A stretch of DNA of 64,000 nt from Juglans regia (taxonomy: Eukaryota; Streptophyta; Magnoliopsida; Fagales; Juglandaceae). The position numbers were made by a program, and so were the translations under genes. The DNA is taken from the NCBI RefSeq assembly GCF_001411555.2, contig NC_049911.1:620001-684000 (forward strand). Direction: 5' to 3'. This document shows, piece after piece, positions 21,881 through 34,719 of this stretch. The notes beneath the pieces are model-generated. The model was not told the DNA's origin. It was given only the letters and a program-made list of their open reading frames with translations, and made no database searches. The stretch's first letter is position 1; every line of letters starts with the position of its first letter.

Positions 21881-21979
21881 GGTAGATCGAGTTCGAAAAA
21901 GAGTTGAGGACACACAGATAGGGTACAGAAATTGGAACCTTGGGTGGCCATATCTACTAACTTTGTTCTTCTGATCAAG

Positions 21980-22957
21980 ATGGCAAAGATATGTAGGAAT
22001 TATTATGTCGTCCCATTTTCTTACTTTCATGATCATGTCGGCCTTTGTTTGGCGGCGCTCATGATTTTCATGCACGTAGGCAAGGCAGAAGTGCCGGCCA
22101 TCTTCATATTCGGAGATTCGATTGCTGATGTTGGGACAAACAATTTATTGAACAAAACTATAGCGAGGGCCAACTTCCCTTATAACGGGATCGACTATCC
22201 TTTCTACAAGCCAACAGGGAGGTTCAGTAATGGCTTCAACACTGCTGACCAAATTGGTACGTACGTACTCAATTTAATTATAAGCTAGCTCTTATAAATT
22301 AGTTTTTTTTTTTCTTTTTCTTTTTAATTTACTTGGAAAAATGAGATCAGGAATATTATTGGATGCATTAGTCCATTAATTAATATTCATTTGATTTTCA
22401 ATTGACAGGAATATATAATAAGAATTATTTATTGGACCATTTACTTTTTAATTAAAATGATATTCTGCTCATTGTAATTATATTTAGCAGGTATGACAAA
22501 ATATATGGAAAATTATTATATTCTTTTGAAATAGGAAAATGGCCGTATTTATACACCTAATTATATGCACATCTCTTATATATGCAGGCCTGGCCTCTTA
22601 AATTATTGATTGTAAGTATAATAACTTATATATTAATTGCGCATGCCCAAAGTACTACAGCTTATAATGAATTAATAACTAGCTATATATATTATAATAT
22701 AATTGCCCAAAGTAAGAACAAAATAACAAATTAAAGAAAAATTAAGAGGTCTATCTAACTACGTACTTTGAAGCTTGACATCAATCTCATGATTACAAGA
22801 AAAATGAATTTTTATGATTAATTTATCGCAACTGAAAGACTATTTACAATCAATTTTAATTGTAAATAATCATTTTGTTGAAATTAACTGATCACAAATA
22901 AGTATTTTTCTTGTAATAGATCTATTTGAACACGATCAGAGTAAGTACTTATACTTT

Positions 22958-23002
<45 letters not shown>

Positions 23003-24138
23003 TAGGATTTGTTAGCTATATTTAATTTGATACTATTTTGCCATGGCTTTTTTTTTTTCCTATATCGATCGATCAGTGAGGCAATTCGGTTATATGAAGA
23101 GTCCGCCACCCTTTCTCCTTCTTGTCAGCCGTCAGTACAGTTTTAAGCAGAACATACAGCAGGGCGTGAACTTCGCATCAGGAGGAGCTGGAATTCTTCA
23201 CACAACAGGACCAAAAAAATGGGTAAAAGGGATATATTATTTGGGCTCAGAAAGATAAACTTTTGACTTTTGGTTTCCAAATTATATCATCTAATATTTG
23301 AGACACAATTCCCTCATTTTCGAATAATTAGTAAAAGGTTACAGTTTACATCCTTAATCGATTAACATTTGGTGGGGACTTACATTGACGAAAAATACAT
23401 TATGCAACCTTAATATTATATAATAATCAAATCTTAATTGAGAGTACGTAGTGCAATATTTCAAACTTGCTAGTTTAATTGGTACGTACTACATACATGA
23501 GTGCTGGTCACAGTTTGGGATCTAAGATTCTAAAGTGCATGTACAAAACCCTTTGATATTTTGTTTTTCCTCTATCACACTTCGGACTGGTTTGGATATT
23601 GAGTTAAGATCATGAGATGAGTTGATATAGTTTGTTAATAGTAGCTAGTGAGATATTTGAGTTGAGATGAGAAATGGTTTGAGTTGGAAAGTTTTATGGG
23701 GTTTTGAGAAATGAGAGAAAAAAAATTGAATAAAAATATTATAAAATAAAAATATTATTAGAATATATAATTTTTTTAATATAATTTTTGTTTTAAAATT
23801 TGAAAAAATTAAATTGTTTTTTGTATTTTATTTCAAAATTTGGTAAAGTTGTAATATATAATTAGGTAATGATTAAATAAAATAATTAAATGCTTGAAAT
23901 TGAAAAGTAATATTTGTATTTGTGGTATTTATACATTGAGATGAGATTGGATGAAAACAAACATCTTTCTATATATCCAAACCAGCCTTAGTCTTAAATC
24001 TCAACTTATCCTTATAAATGCCAATTGTGCTGATTATTTGACCTCTGTAGACGATATTGTATCGTATCACATATATACCTACACATATTTATTTTGGGGA
24101 ATTTTAGATAATACACGTCAGTACTCTACATGATGTAA

Positions 24139-24172
<34 letters not shown>

Positions 24173-25265
24173 GGAAATCTTGTAGAAAGAGGTGGTGCCA
24201 ATGGAAACCCAGATCCAACAATTTGGAATGGTTATGGGAAATATCACTGAGATATTGGGTCCTGCACAAACAGCTAGTATGCTTTCGAAGTCTTTGTTCC
24301 TCATTAATGTCGGAGCTAACGACATCTTCGATTATGAAGATACATATAGCAATTTATCCAAGCAAGAGTTCATGTCCACTCTCCAATTCACTTTCCACGA
24401 CCAGTTAAAGGTCTGCAATTCCATGTCCTTTCTTTCTTTTAATCTTTTGGATTAGCACTTCCATTCCATATTATCGTTATGGTTCCCACTGGAAAAGGAT
24501 ATTGATCATCAAGTTCAACATCTTTTCTGAAATTAAAATGGCAGAATCTATATGGCCTGGGGGCTCGAAGATTTGCCATTGCAGGTGTTGCACCAATTGG
24601 ATGCTGCCCATCTCAACGTTCTAGTGACAGCGGGCTTTGCAAGGAGGAATTGAATGACTTTGCTAAGATGCTTTACACGAAAACGAAAGATCTCTTGCAA
24701 GGATTGAGCTCGGAATTGAAAGAATTCAAGTACTCACTGGGAGATGCCTATGAAATGACCATGAATATTATCGAAGACCCAAGGGCCTTCGGTAAGCACT
24801 TAAAATAACATCATACCTTTCAGGGTTTAAACACAGTGCCAAGAACACGTACGTTACAGGATATTACAAGATATTATAATGCTGCATTGAAAATGTACTA
24901 GTATTTTAATTGTTTGTGATTTGCAATTACACTAGTACTAGTCAAACTGCATGTTGCCCATATTCAAAGCGGCATGAAGGGTAAGAGGAAACTTAATTAC
25001 ATTGCCATTAATCTTCCCAATGTCTGTCTCAGGCTTCAAGGAAGTCAAAACAGCTTGCTGTGGAAAGGGAAGTTTCAATGGAAAAGCACCCTGCATGGAT
25101 ATTCAAAGCCCAAACCTTTGTTATAATCGTCGAGAGTACTTGTTTTGGGATTTCTTTCATCCAACTGCATATGCTTCAGAATTGGCAGCTGTTACCCTCT
25201 ATAGTGCAGGAACAAGATTTGTGACACCCATGAATTTTAGTCAGTTGGCAGTGGTCGATCTTTGA
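21980..25265 (+). CDS. GDSL esterase/lipase (gene C)
   Basis: Exons: 21980-22256, 23077-23222, 24186-24410, 24545-24791 and 25033-25265 (375 aa; phases 1, 0, 0, 1). The N-terminus has a hydrophobic signal segment (LCLAALMIFMHVGKA) directly before the SGNH domain, with no Pro/Ala tract. Catalytic blocks: FGDSIADVG (Ser47), GVNFASGGAG, VGANDIFDYE and WDFFHPTAYAS. The enzyme is predicted to be a secreted ester hydrolase of unknown substrate. Intron 1 contains a CACTA-like MITE and intron 2 a Tourist-like MITE, which explains why this gene is longer than its sister D. The start is the ATG at 21980; the reading frame is open further upstream but has no earlier ATG. Confidence 0.88.
22792..22917. 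mobile_element. CACTA-like MITE in gene C intron 1
   Basis: Inverted termini ATTACAAGAAAAAT and ATTTTTCTTGTAAT bound an interior that matches the element at 16232-16349 (GAATTTTTATGATTAATTTAT...GTAAATAATCATTTTGTTG). Gene D lacks it at the same intron. Confidence 0.7.
23585..23987. mobile_element. Tourist-like MITE in gene C intron 2
   Basis: The left end, GACTGGTTTGGATATTGAG, and right end, ATATCCAAACCAGCC, form inverted repeats. The interior includes GATGAGTTGATATAG and the A/T block of the GTTTGGAT family. The flanking target duplication is no longer clear. It is absent from the matching intron of gene D. Confidence 0.7.
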
Positions 25266-26360
25266 GAGGAGTACTTGTAGATAGCATTCAACATGCACCT
25301 TCAACTTCCTCTAAACCAGTACGCTTAATAAGTTAAACCTGCCTGTAATATTGTCCGACGTTCAGATTGCGGCATAGACGTACGCTAATAATTAACCGGG
25401 ACGTACGGGTTAGGTCATGTTAATCATTTTGTATGTGATGAACATCTAATCTGCTGTTGTTATATCAAGGATTAAATAAGCCAAATGATATGTGCGTATC
25501 TTATTTTATTTTGTTTCTGATGATCTCTAGGCTACTTTATTAGATGATATATATATATATATATATATATGAATGAAAGTACAAAATACAGAATTAACAA
25601 ATGCAGTTCAAAATTCCGAAATTGCACTGCAAGATGCCAAACCTTCGTTGATGTGAGCTCTTAAAGAAGATCAGCCTGTTATTCTCTAGAATAATGCTTT
25701 ATTTATCGAGGGACAGCCCTTCCACTTGGCATTGCTGGATCATTAAGGCTGACTTTCGTCCCTAATTGATGGGTGGATCATGTAGTCAAACACCCTTCTG
25801 CCTTTGCACTCAAAGGTCATTTTCATCTGGCTCGAGGCAATCTTAATCTCCACTCGTCCATTACCTTTTTGGAGCTCTAAGCATTATAGAAACTGTTTAC
25901 CTAATATTGTTTCTTGAACTGTAGATAGTGACAAAAGGTTAGAATTATGTCTCTTCTAGAGTCGTGTCTCACTAATGGCTCGAATTTGTTGGGCTTGTTT
26001 TTATGGAATCTAGTTTATTTTTGTGACAACCTGATTCGATGATCAAACTCGAAAATAATTCGTTGTAGTTTTTTTTTATATAAAAAAATCCTAATTTGAC
26101 AGTTGAGGGTGCAAAGTGTATTTTTTTTTAATAAAAGAAATTCCACAATCGTAGAGTACTATATACATGCCATGCATGATCACAACCTTTATTGAGTCTG
26201 AAAGACTGTCGACTACTAAAAATATGTTTAAATAAAAACATTATGATTTTTTCAAAAAACAAATTATTAACTAAATTAGAAGCTAAGAAAAAAATGTGAA
26301 ACAAATTCAGGATAGCTCGTTGTGGCTAGTACCCCTAGTGGCTCAGTCTGAGCTGCCCAT
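25266..26360. other. gene C 3' flank, no gene seen
   Basis: Includes a TA microsatellite at about 25549-25570. A stretch at 25620-25990 has mixed composition (for example CATTTTCATCTGGCTCGAGGC) and might be an old retroelement relic, but I could not assign a reading frame to it. Confidence 0.4.
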
Positions 26361-28345
26361 TATTAGCATATATATAAATTTTGTTACTTAATCATCTGTA
26401 AATAGGCCCAGAATACCCCTGCCTTTTGTAAAAGATTTGATTCTCTCTTGTATGTGTATAAATACACCATACCTCACTAATGAAAATAGGAAGGAATTCA
26501 TGAAAATCTTCCAGGCTTACATGATATCAGAGCTGCTCGACTAGCAGTCTCATGATCCATGGCTTCACTTCATTCTCCTTTTGCTTCCATCATTTCCTCT
26601 TTTTCACTCGTAGTCACCCTTAAACTTACTCCTGAGAATTATTTACTATGAAAGGTGCAAATATCAGCTTACCTTAGAGGTCAAGACCTCTACTACTATG
26701 TGGATGGCACCTTACCCTGTCCAGCAAAATTTCTTCTTGCTGCTAACAATGAAATACCAAAAATCAGCCCAAATTATAAAACTTGGATGAGAATAGATCA
26801 ACTGGTTCTCAGTGTTCTATTCTCATCCCTTTTCGATTATGTCATAGGTCATGTTTTATTAGCCTCTACATCTTTCTCCCTCTGGAATTCCATTTCCTCC
26901 ATGTTTGCCTCTCATTCACAGGCAAAAGATTTTCATCTTCGTTTTCAGTTGACCAATCTATCTCGTGGTGAGCAAACTATCACTAAGTATTTTGGTAAGG
27001 TCAGATCCATAGCCGATAGCCTTGCCTCCACATGTAGTCCTCTACCAGACAAAGAGCTAGTCACGTACCTGCTCACTGGGTTAGGTCATCTCTATGAACC
27101 CCTTGTCACGTCTATGACCACCCGTTCTGACCCCATCTCCTCCCATGAATTATATCAAATGCTTCTCATCCATGAGAACAGACTTGCTCACACCTCTAAA
27201 CAAACTATAGAGCCCTCAGCCAACTTTAGTTCTCATGGTTCTACTGGAGGTCGATACTAGAGAGGTACTAGATCTTTTTCTAAAGGTAGACAAGGTAGAG
27301 GTCAAGGAAACTACTCGAGCCGTGGTGGTCATTACACACCCAACCTTTCTGGGAATACTCATCAAACAAATGGTGGTGCCCGTCCCACTTGTCAAGTTTG
27401 TCAAAAACCAGGATATGTTGTCCTTCAATGTCGGCAAAGGTTCAATCACTCATACCAAATACAAGCTCCCCCGTACTTCTCAGTCAACTATACATCCAGT
27501 TCTCCCACCCAAACTTCCCCTTCCAACCACCAAAACTACAACTCAAATACCACCTGGTACCCTGATTCTGCCACGACCCACCATATCACTAATGACCTCT
27601 CTAATCTTAATCTGTCTAGTGAGCACTATAATGGTACTTAAGGAATTCGCGTGGGTGATGGATTGTGTCTCCCGATTGAACACTTAGGTGACTCTACTTT
27701 TCTCTCTAACTCTTCCTTTTTTCTTTTACATAAATTGCTTCATGTTCCTCATATCTCCAAGAAACAGAAGACTATAGCAAGATCCAGCACGAAAGCCGAA
27801 TACAAGTCACTTTCATCCACTGCATCCAAGCTTATATGGCTACAAACCATGCTAAAAGAGTTGGGGATCTCCTTGTCTACAACTCCTACACTTTGGTGCG
27901 ACAACTTAGGAGCTACGTACCTTACTGCCAATCTAGTTTACCATTCACGGATCAAGCACATAGACATTGACTGTCACTTTGTCCGTGATAGAGTTGCTGC
28001 ACAAACTCTGAAACTTTCTTTTTGTAGCTCCAAGGAGCAACTGGCTGATGTGTTTACTAAGCCATTAGTCTTTGATAAATTCTTCTCATTTCATTCGAAT
28101 CTCAATGTAGTTGACATCTCATTGGACTCGAGGGAGCGTATTAGCATATAACATTTTGTCACTTAATCATTTATTCATTTATTGTAAATAGGCTCAGAAT
28201 ACTCTAGAATTAGGTTTTGTTTATTGTCGGGAATACCCTTGCCTTTTGTACGTAACAGATTTGATTCTCTCTTGAATGTGTATAAATACACCATACCTCA
28301 CTAATGAAAATAGGAAGGAATTCATGAAAATCTCTCAGGCTTACA
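26361..28345 (+). mobile_element. internally deleted Ty1-copia retrotransposon with both LTRs
   Basis: LTRs lie at 26361-26521 and 28139-28345, both starting TATTAGCATAT and ending GGCTTACA. A 5-bp duplication, CCCAT, flanks the element (26356-26360 and 28346-28350). The primer site TGATATCAGAGC follows the 5' LTR, and a degenerate polypurine tract (GAGGGAGCG) precedes the 3' LTR. The interior keeps gag (from ATG 26560, with a TGA at about 26650). It also keeps a zinc knuckle with Tyr in place of His (CQVCQKPGYVVLQC) and a damaged protease site (WYPDSATTHHIT). It then jumps from the start of integrase (LLHKLLHVPHISK) straight to RNase H (IARSSTKAEYKSL through ADVFTKPL). Integrase and reverse transcriptase are deleted. 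The 5' LTR is shorter by two internal deletions. Confidence 0.9.
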
Positions 28346-29073
28346 CCCATAGGGGTGGCCACCATGGACAACCTGATCATCCCGGGGAAAATTAGCTCCA
28401 CCTTGATGGTGTTGTTCATGTTATTGATTTTTTTTTTTTTAATTGTGATTTTTTAATTCTAAATTTATTTTAATTGAAAATGAAAAAGTTGTTAAGTGAG
28501 ACTTTTTAGAGAATAAAAATATTAGCTGTCAGTGCTGTAACGTACCCAAAAACAGTACTCGATCTAACGCCAAACATCAACTGTCTTTTATATTTATATC
28601 TGATAGAAATATAAAGAAACCTCTTTCAGTACTATTGTATTTTCATGCTAATTAATATAAGGAATGGGGACATCTCAAATTATAATTCAAGCCCGTGTTT
28701 AATTATGAATTCAACTCTTTCCCCAAAAAAATAAAGGTACGAATAAACCTACCTAGCTAGCTAGAACAATGAAATTAAAGGACAAAAAATAGTTTATGGA
28801 ATATTATTGCAATAACAAAATCGTTTCCAATTAAGTAATACTACTTCATGTTCGATCGGGCATGCATGCATGCATGCATATTGCATGAATCGTCTCACGA
28901 TTAATATTCAAGTATTAAAGTCTTAGAACATTATTATTTAATCAAGTATATATATATATATATATATATATGTTGAAAAATCCGACTTTAAAATCAGAAC
29001 GTACCCACTTGTTTTTTTTTTTTCATTTTTTTCCTGAGTTTTAGTACGTAATTAGATTAAATATTACGTTGGT

Positions 29074-29104
<31 letters not shown>

Positions 29105-29224
29105 GTTATATCCATATCTGATCACTTGAAACTCCTACATATAAAAATTCATTTTTCTGAGCTATAAATCCGTAAATGTTATGCCCGGATAGATAACAAC
29201 ATGCAGACAAAAACACACATTACA
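28346..29224. other. intergenic, no gene seen
   Basis: AT-rich spacer with two TA microsatellites (about 28949-28972 and 29079-29104) and a CATGCATG run (28861-28880). No coding sequence was found. Confidence 0.4.
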
Positions 29225-29530
29225 TTTATTATATACAGTAGTCTTGGACAGAGATCGATGCAAGAATTTAATTTGTACAATAATATCAGACAAATAAAGT
29301 GACAATAAGAAGCCACGTTTAAATAAATGACCAGAATTTTCTACACGCAAACAAAAAACAACTAAATCAATCCCTATCAAACCATATATATATATAAATT
29401 CTTGAATATTATATGTTGCTAGCGAAGCCTCCTAGGCCCTTACCAGGCTGAATTAATGTTTCGAATTTAAATATCGTTACTACCTAAGGCAGAACAGCTT
29501 GTCGCCGCATATATAATTTCTCAATTCACA
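29225..29530. repeat. upstream duplication shared with gene C (copy D)
   Basis: This is the partner of 21145-21560, with the blocks listed there in the same order: TTGGACAGAGATCGATGCA, AAGAAGCCACG, TAGCGAAGCCTCCTAGGC, CAGGCTGAA, GCTTGTCGCCGCATA. The two copies are clearly diverged by small indels and substitutions. Confidence 0.65.
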
Positions 29531-29851
29531 AAACAATTATAATATAAGATAAACAATTATAATAAAAAACAATTAATATCATTGCTCATTTTACTATCGT
29601 GATACAATTTTTATAAGATAAACAAAGGGATCACCGGAATTGAAAAAAAAGTTAAAAGAACAGTTCAAACATCAAAGAAAATAGAATCGGGAGAGATCAC
29701 TAGGTAAAGCTTTAATATATATAATAATATTATTACTCGATCAATCCGCCAATTAACAAAATGTTAGCTTGCTGATCACTTTCTAGGTTGGGATAATGAT
29801 CACACAGTTAACCACGGCCTGCTGGCTTGTTCATTTTTTGATACTTTCTTC

Positions 29852-29858
29852 TATAAAT
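29852..29858 (+). promoter_or_regulatory. TATA box of GDSL gene D
   Basis: TATAAAT follows the shared TTCATTTTTTGATACTTTCT block and lies about 130 bp before the gene D ATG, as in gene C. Confidence 0.55.
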
Positions 29859-29983
29859 TAAGGGAGAGAGGTAGGAAGCTGAGAGATGCAAAAAGAGTAC
29901 TGAGAGACACCGCGTACATATATAAGGTACAGAAATTGGAAGCTTGGGCGGCCATATATATAGTACTTGGCCTAGCTCTGATC

Positions 29984-32026
29984 ATGGCAAAGAAATGTCG
30001 GAATATTGTCCCATTTTCATTCTCTTACTTTCATTTCCATTCTTTGGCCGCGGTCGTGATCTTCATGCACGTAGCCGAGGCACAAGTACTACCGCCGCCC
30101 ATTTTCATTTTCGGCGATTCGATTGCAGATGTTGGGACAAACAATTATTTGAACTTTACACTAGCGAGGGCCAACTTCCCTCATAATGGGATCGACTTTC
30201 TCTACTCCAAGGCATTATTGATCAAGTCAACAGGGAGGTTCAGCAATGGCTTTAACACAGCTGACCAAATTGGTAGTACTCCAGCTAGCTAGCTAGCTAC
30301 TTCTTATTTATAATTTATTTAGTTCTACTTCGAAATTAAAGACAGATCATCATCAGGATCATTGGATATTGAGCCATTAATAGCCTCTAAAAATACTTAG
30401 TTCTTTCGAAATAGCTAGCTAGGAAAGTGTTATTTATAATTAATAGACGTTTCAACTGATCATGCATGAACACAATATTATTAACAATATATTTGATCCT
30501 ATTTTGCCATGTTTTCTCTATATATATTGCTTAATTAGTGAGGCTATTCGGTTATGAGAAGAGTCCGCAACCTTTTCTCCAGCTTCTCGTCCGCCGTCAG
30601 TTAAGTAATATGGAGAAATTACAGCTGGGTGTGAACTTTGCATCAGGGGCAGCTGGAATTCTTGACAACACAGGACTAAAAAAATGGGTAAACAATTTAA
30701 TTGGTCTCAGAAAAGTATCACATCTATATATATAACCTTATAAAAAATTTGGAACTTTAGATAATATATATACTGATCATGATCTAAATTTACGTGTATA
30801 TATGGAAATCTTGTAGAAAGAGGTGGTGTCAATGAAAGAGCAGATCCAACAATTTGATATGGTTAGGGGTAACATCACTGAGATATTGGGTCCAACGAAA
30901 ACAGCTAGCATGCTTTCTAAGTCTTTGTTCCTCATTATTGTCGGAACTAACGACATCTTCGATTATGAAGATACATATAGCTATTTATCGAAGCCAGAGT
31001 TTATGTCCACTCTCCAATTCGCTTTCCACAACCAGTTAAAGGTCTGCAATTCTATGCCCTTTCTTACATTTTTAATCTTTGATCTGGAACTAGCACGCAT
31101 TTCTGTTCCATATGCATGCATGGTGATTCCCAATATTGAAAAAGGCGCCCATCTCAGCCCAACATCGGAATATTGTACGTACGTACAACTAAATTTTCTG
31201 AAATTAAAATGGCAGATTATGTATGGCCTGGGGGCTCGAAGATTTGCCATTGTAAGCGTTGCACCAATTGGGTGCTGCCCATCTCAGCGTTCTAATGTCA
31301 GCGGCCTTTGCAAAGAGGAATTGAATGAGTTTGCTCGGATGTTTTACACCAAAACGAAGGAACTGTTGGAAGGATTGAGCTCGGAATTGAAAGAAATGAA
31401 GTACTCACTGGGAGATGCCTATAAAATGACCATGAGTATCTTGAAAAACTCATCGCGATCGGCCTCCGGTAAGCATGATCACTTAAAACAACTTCATTAA
31501 TTTATACGTACCTCTTAAGGAATAAAACACTGTGTCAACAACATGGCCGGCCGGACACTAATATTTTCCAAAATATTGAATTGAAAACATGATTCCGAAC
31601 TATATATTAGTCTTTAATTCGATATGAATATTATATATATATATATATGATTTGTGCAATTAATTAATTACAGTACTACAAGTCAAACAAGTTTAATTCC
31701 CATGCATTTTGAAAGCGACATGAATTAATTAGGAATAAGATCAGGAAACTTACATATAATCAGTAGTACCATGCCATTCTTGCCATGTCTCAGGCTTCAA
31801 GGAAATCAAAACGGCTTGCTGTGGCAGAGGAAAATACAATGGAGAAAAAGGCTGCCATTTTATTTATTCACCAAGCCTTTGTCCTAATCGTAGCGAGTAC
31901 TTGTTCTGGGATTACTTTCATCCAACTGAATATGCTTCTGAATTGGCAGCTCGAACCCTCTATAGTGGAGGAACAAACTTTATGACACCTATGAATTTTA
32001 GTCAGTTGGCAGTGGTCGATATTTAA
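29984..32026 (+). CDS. GDSL esterase/lipase (gene D)
   Basis: Exons: 29984-30272, 30539-30687, 30817-31041, 31216-31468 and 31794-32026 (382 aa; phases 1, 0, 0, 1). It is the sister of gene C: signal segment FHSLAAVVIFMHVAEA, then FGDSIADVG (Ser46), GVNFASGAAG, VGTNDIFDYE and WDYFHPTEYAS. All SGNH catalytic residues are kept. The oxyanion block reads ASGAAG rather than ASGGAG. Compared with C there is a short insertion before STGRFSNG (YSKALLIK). Intron 3 is 174 nt, a multiple of three, and has no in-frame stop. The last exon contains no Met early on and is placed by homology to gene C. Product expected to be secreted; substrate unknown. Confidence 0.88.
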
Positions 32027-33605
32027 GAGTACTGGATCTACTACTACTACTACTTGTATATATATATGTAGAATGCAAGTACACCTTCATCTTCCTCTAA
32101 ACTAGTCTTCATATATACTTGTTGCACTGCATGCATGCATGGCCAGTTTATATATCATGCACTATATTTCATGCATGATCTATATTTGAACAGTGATTTT
32201 TTTTTTTTTTTTGGAATATTGATCCTGATCATCTGTTTTTGATGAATTAACGAACATCATATAATTAATTAGCTCTTGCTCATCATGTACTTAAGTATAT
32301 CAAGTATTATATATATAAGCCAAATTCTATGGGCATTATATTAATATTTTATTAATAAATATTAAGAGTATTTAAGAAATTCTCTTTGCTATTATTAATA
32401 CTACTACGTTGTTGCATGAAATTATATATTAAATACAGAAAATTTAATAAATTAAATGCGGTTCAGAATTCTGAAATTACGCGGCTTAAAAACCTGTATT
32501 ATTAATTATTCAAAGAGAATCTATATATATGGTAAAATATTAAACTAATCAAAGGGATCGGACCTCTCGACGTACATAGTACTGATGATGCTTTGTCGGT
32601 AGGGGACTACTATCAAAGTGACGCCACAAAAATGCTTCCCTTGCGTAATCATGGGAGCTGGCATACGTTGATCTTCATATAATTTAGAAAATCTGATTAT
32701 ATTTAATTAATGTAGTTTATAATTACAATAAGTTTTTTTTTTTTAATATAAATCTTATAATTAGAATATATATCATGATCACTGAAAGCAATCTAATCTC
32801 ATCTGCTCCGTATAAATATTATCTTTCAGCTAGCTAGTATCCCCGATGATCTTATATGTGTGTACGAAAAACTTGAATACATTCATGACCATCTAAACTC
32901 GATCTCGTGTTTTGAATTGACTACCATAACTTTGTTGCCAAATTATTTTCATGTTAAGATTTGAAGAACTTTCTAACCATATGTTTGAAATATATATTAT
33001 ATCTCTGAAAGTTATAACAAATTAACTTGATAAGGTGTTGATTTGTGTTAATATATAGCATGTCTTGATCCCCATTTCTTTTATTGAGGCTCCCATTGCC
33101 TTTTTGTGGAGCCATAAGCATGAGTTCTTCATGTAAGTTGGCGTCCATTTTTCAATCATAACATCCTATATACTTGGGAGTTCAATGTAAAAGCAACATG
33201 AACATGTCGATGTTAGTTGCATTATCTGTTAATTTCATGAATTATATATATATGACCATGCATCAGGATGCAAATCTCTAGCCGTTTGATTACATGATCA
33301 GCAATTTTCCAGCCATTTTATTACTATAAATTGTTTCGAGAATATTTAATCTTATGAAAATAGAAGTGATATCTACTTTACTTGGCAGTGATAGAGAAAT
33401 GAGTTCTAGACACGAGAACTGTCAACAAGCTTGTACAGAGACATGCATTTATATGATCAGCAAATTGAGAAATTATCATGCTGTCCTTCTCGTTGTAGCA
33501 TTCTTCTTGGGCTTGCGGTGCCTCTGCAGCCACCTTCTGCAGTGACATATAAAATAATCAATATGTTACGAAATTGAGGGATTTAATTTGAATACCAGAT
33601 CAATG
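32027..33605. other. intergenic with repeated non-coding segment
   Basis: Plain AT-rich DNA to about 33030. From about 33060 to 33600 there are blocks that recur at 39300-40620: CAAATTGAGRARYTATCAT, TGACATATAAAATA, and TCAATGTAAAAGCAA. A 63-codon open frame at 33354-33545 lies inside this repeated DNA and I do not regard it as a gene. Confidence 0.45.
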
Positions 33606-33730
33606 TAATGATATTATGATCATTAACATCCCCTCATCTAATGATATTATGATCATTAACATCCCCTCATCTAATGATATTAAGATATATAGGTCATCTA
33701 ATGATATTATGATCATTAACATCCCCTCAT
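33606..33730. repeat. 33-bp tandem repeat
   Basis: The unit starts TAATGATATTATGATCATTA and ends ACATCCCCTCATC. Copies are at 33606-33638, 33639-33671 and 33698-33730. A shortened, altered copy (TAATGATATTAAGATATATA...) sits between the second and third. Confidence 0.85.
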
Positions 33731-34657
33731 CAAATTCAATATATCAAAGATTCTAGTTAACAATAAGTTTGTAACTTGAATTTCATGGAATTTTTTGCTA
33801 AATCAAACTGGCACGGCAAGGATCCATGCACAGTGAAGGTGAGCTGCACAACAAAACCGTAGGATGGATAAAGCCGATAAAATCATTGTGAAGCAGCTGA
33901 TCATCATATGATTAATAATATTAATGATCTTGTGCATGCACTCTACTCATCATGAAAAACTCAAATTGTACGTGGACTCCGTTAGAAAGTCAAGATTGGC
34001 CAATGTACGTATATAGCACTTGCCAAAGACGAAAATGTCCAGCTAGCAAGCATTGACAACCAGCTAGAATAATTAATAGTAGTGGCCGTCGAAGTCGAAG
34101 ATGGGTGCAAAACCTTTGGCTTTGAGTTCTATCCTGATCTGAAACAGCAGTCAGCAGATATCGATCCAAGCAAGCATTATGAACGTCCCTCTAATTTAGA
34201 GAGAATCTGCCGCAAGATCCTTCTGATCTAGCTTCTTGGTGAGCCATCTCTATCTCTATTTTTATTTGGTTGATTTTTTTCCCTTCAAGTTTCTTTTCTG
34301 TATAACTATATAGCATGAACGACATTCATGTTCAACCTCCTAAAAGAGCAAACCAACAATTTTTTCACAAAGTCATGGCTGCTAGCCATTCAAAAAATGG
34401 GGGTTGCAATTGAGATCAACTCAGAGAGTGAATATTCAGAAACAATTTGATGAAAGAGCAATGAACAAGCTAACCTATAAAAAGACATGCAAACCCAAAA
34501 CGCTAAAATGCTACTCCGCATGCAAAAGGCAACATTATTATAGCTCCTCGATGCATGTCTCTTGTTAATTCATAGCTGATCTTTCCCCATGATCTACTAA
34601 TGATTTTCTGAGTTCTCAGTTGAACTCTCCTTTTTTCTCAAATGAAATGATTAACTA

Positions 34658-34719
<62 letters not shown>

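Noticed and set aside
33354..33545. 63-codon frame with Cys-rich centre
   Set aside because: It lies in repeated non-coding DNA and the frame is not kept in the related copy near 39300.
33606..33730. Regular repeats considered as a CRISPR array
   Set aside because: Units are contiguous with no spacers, and the window is plant nuclear DNA.
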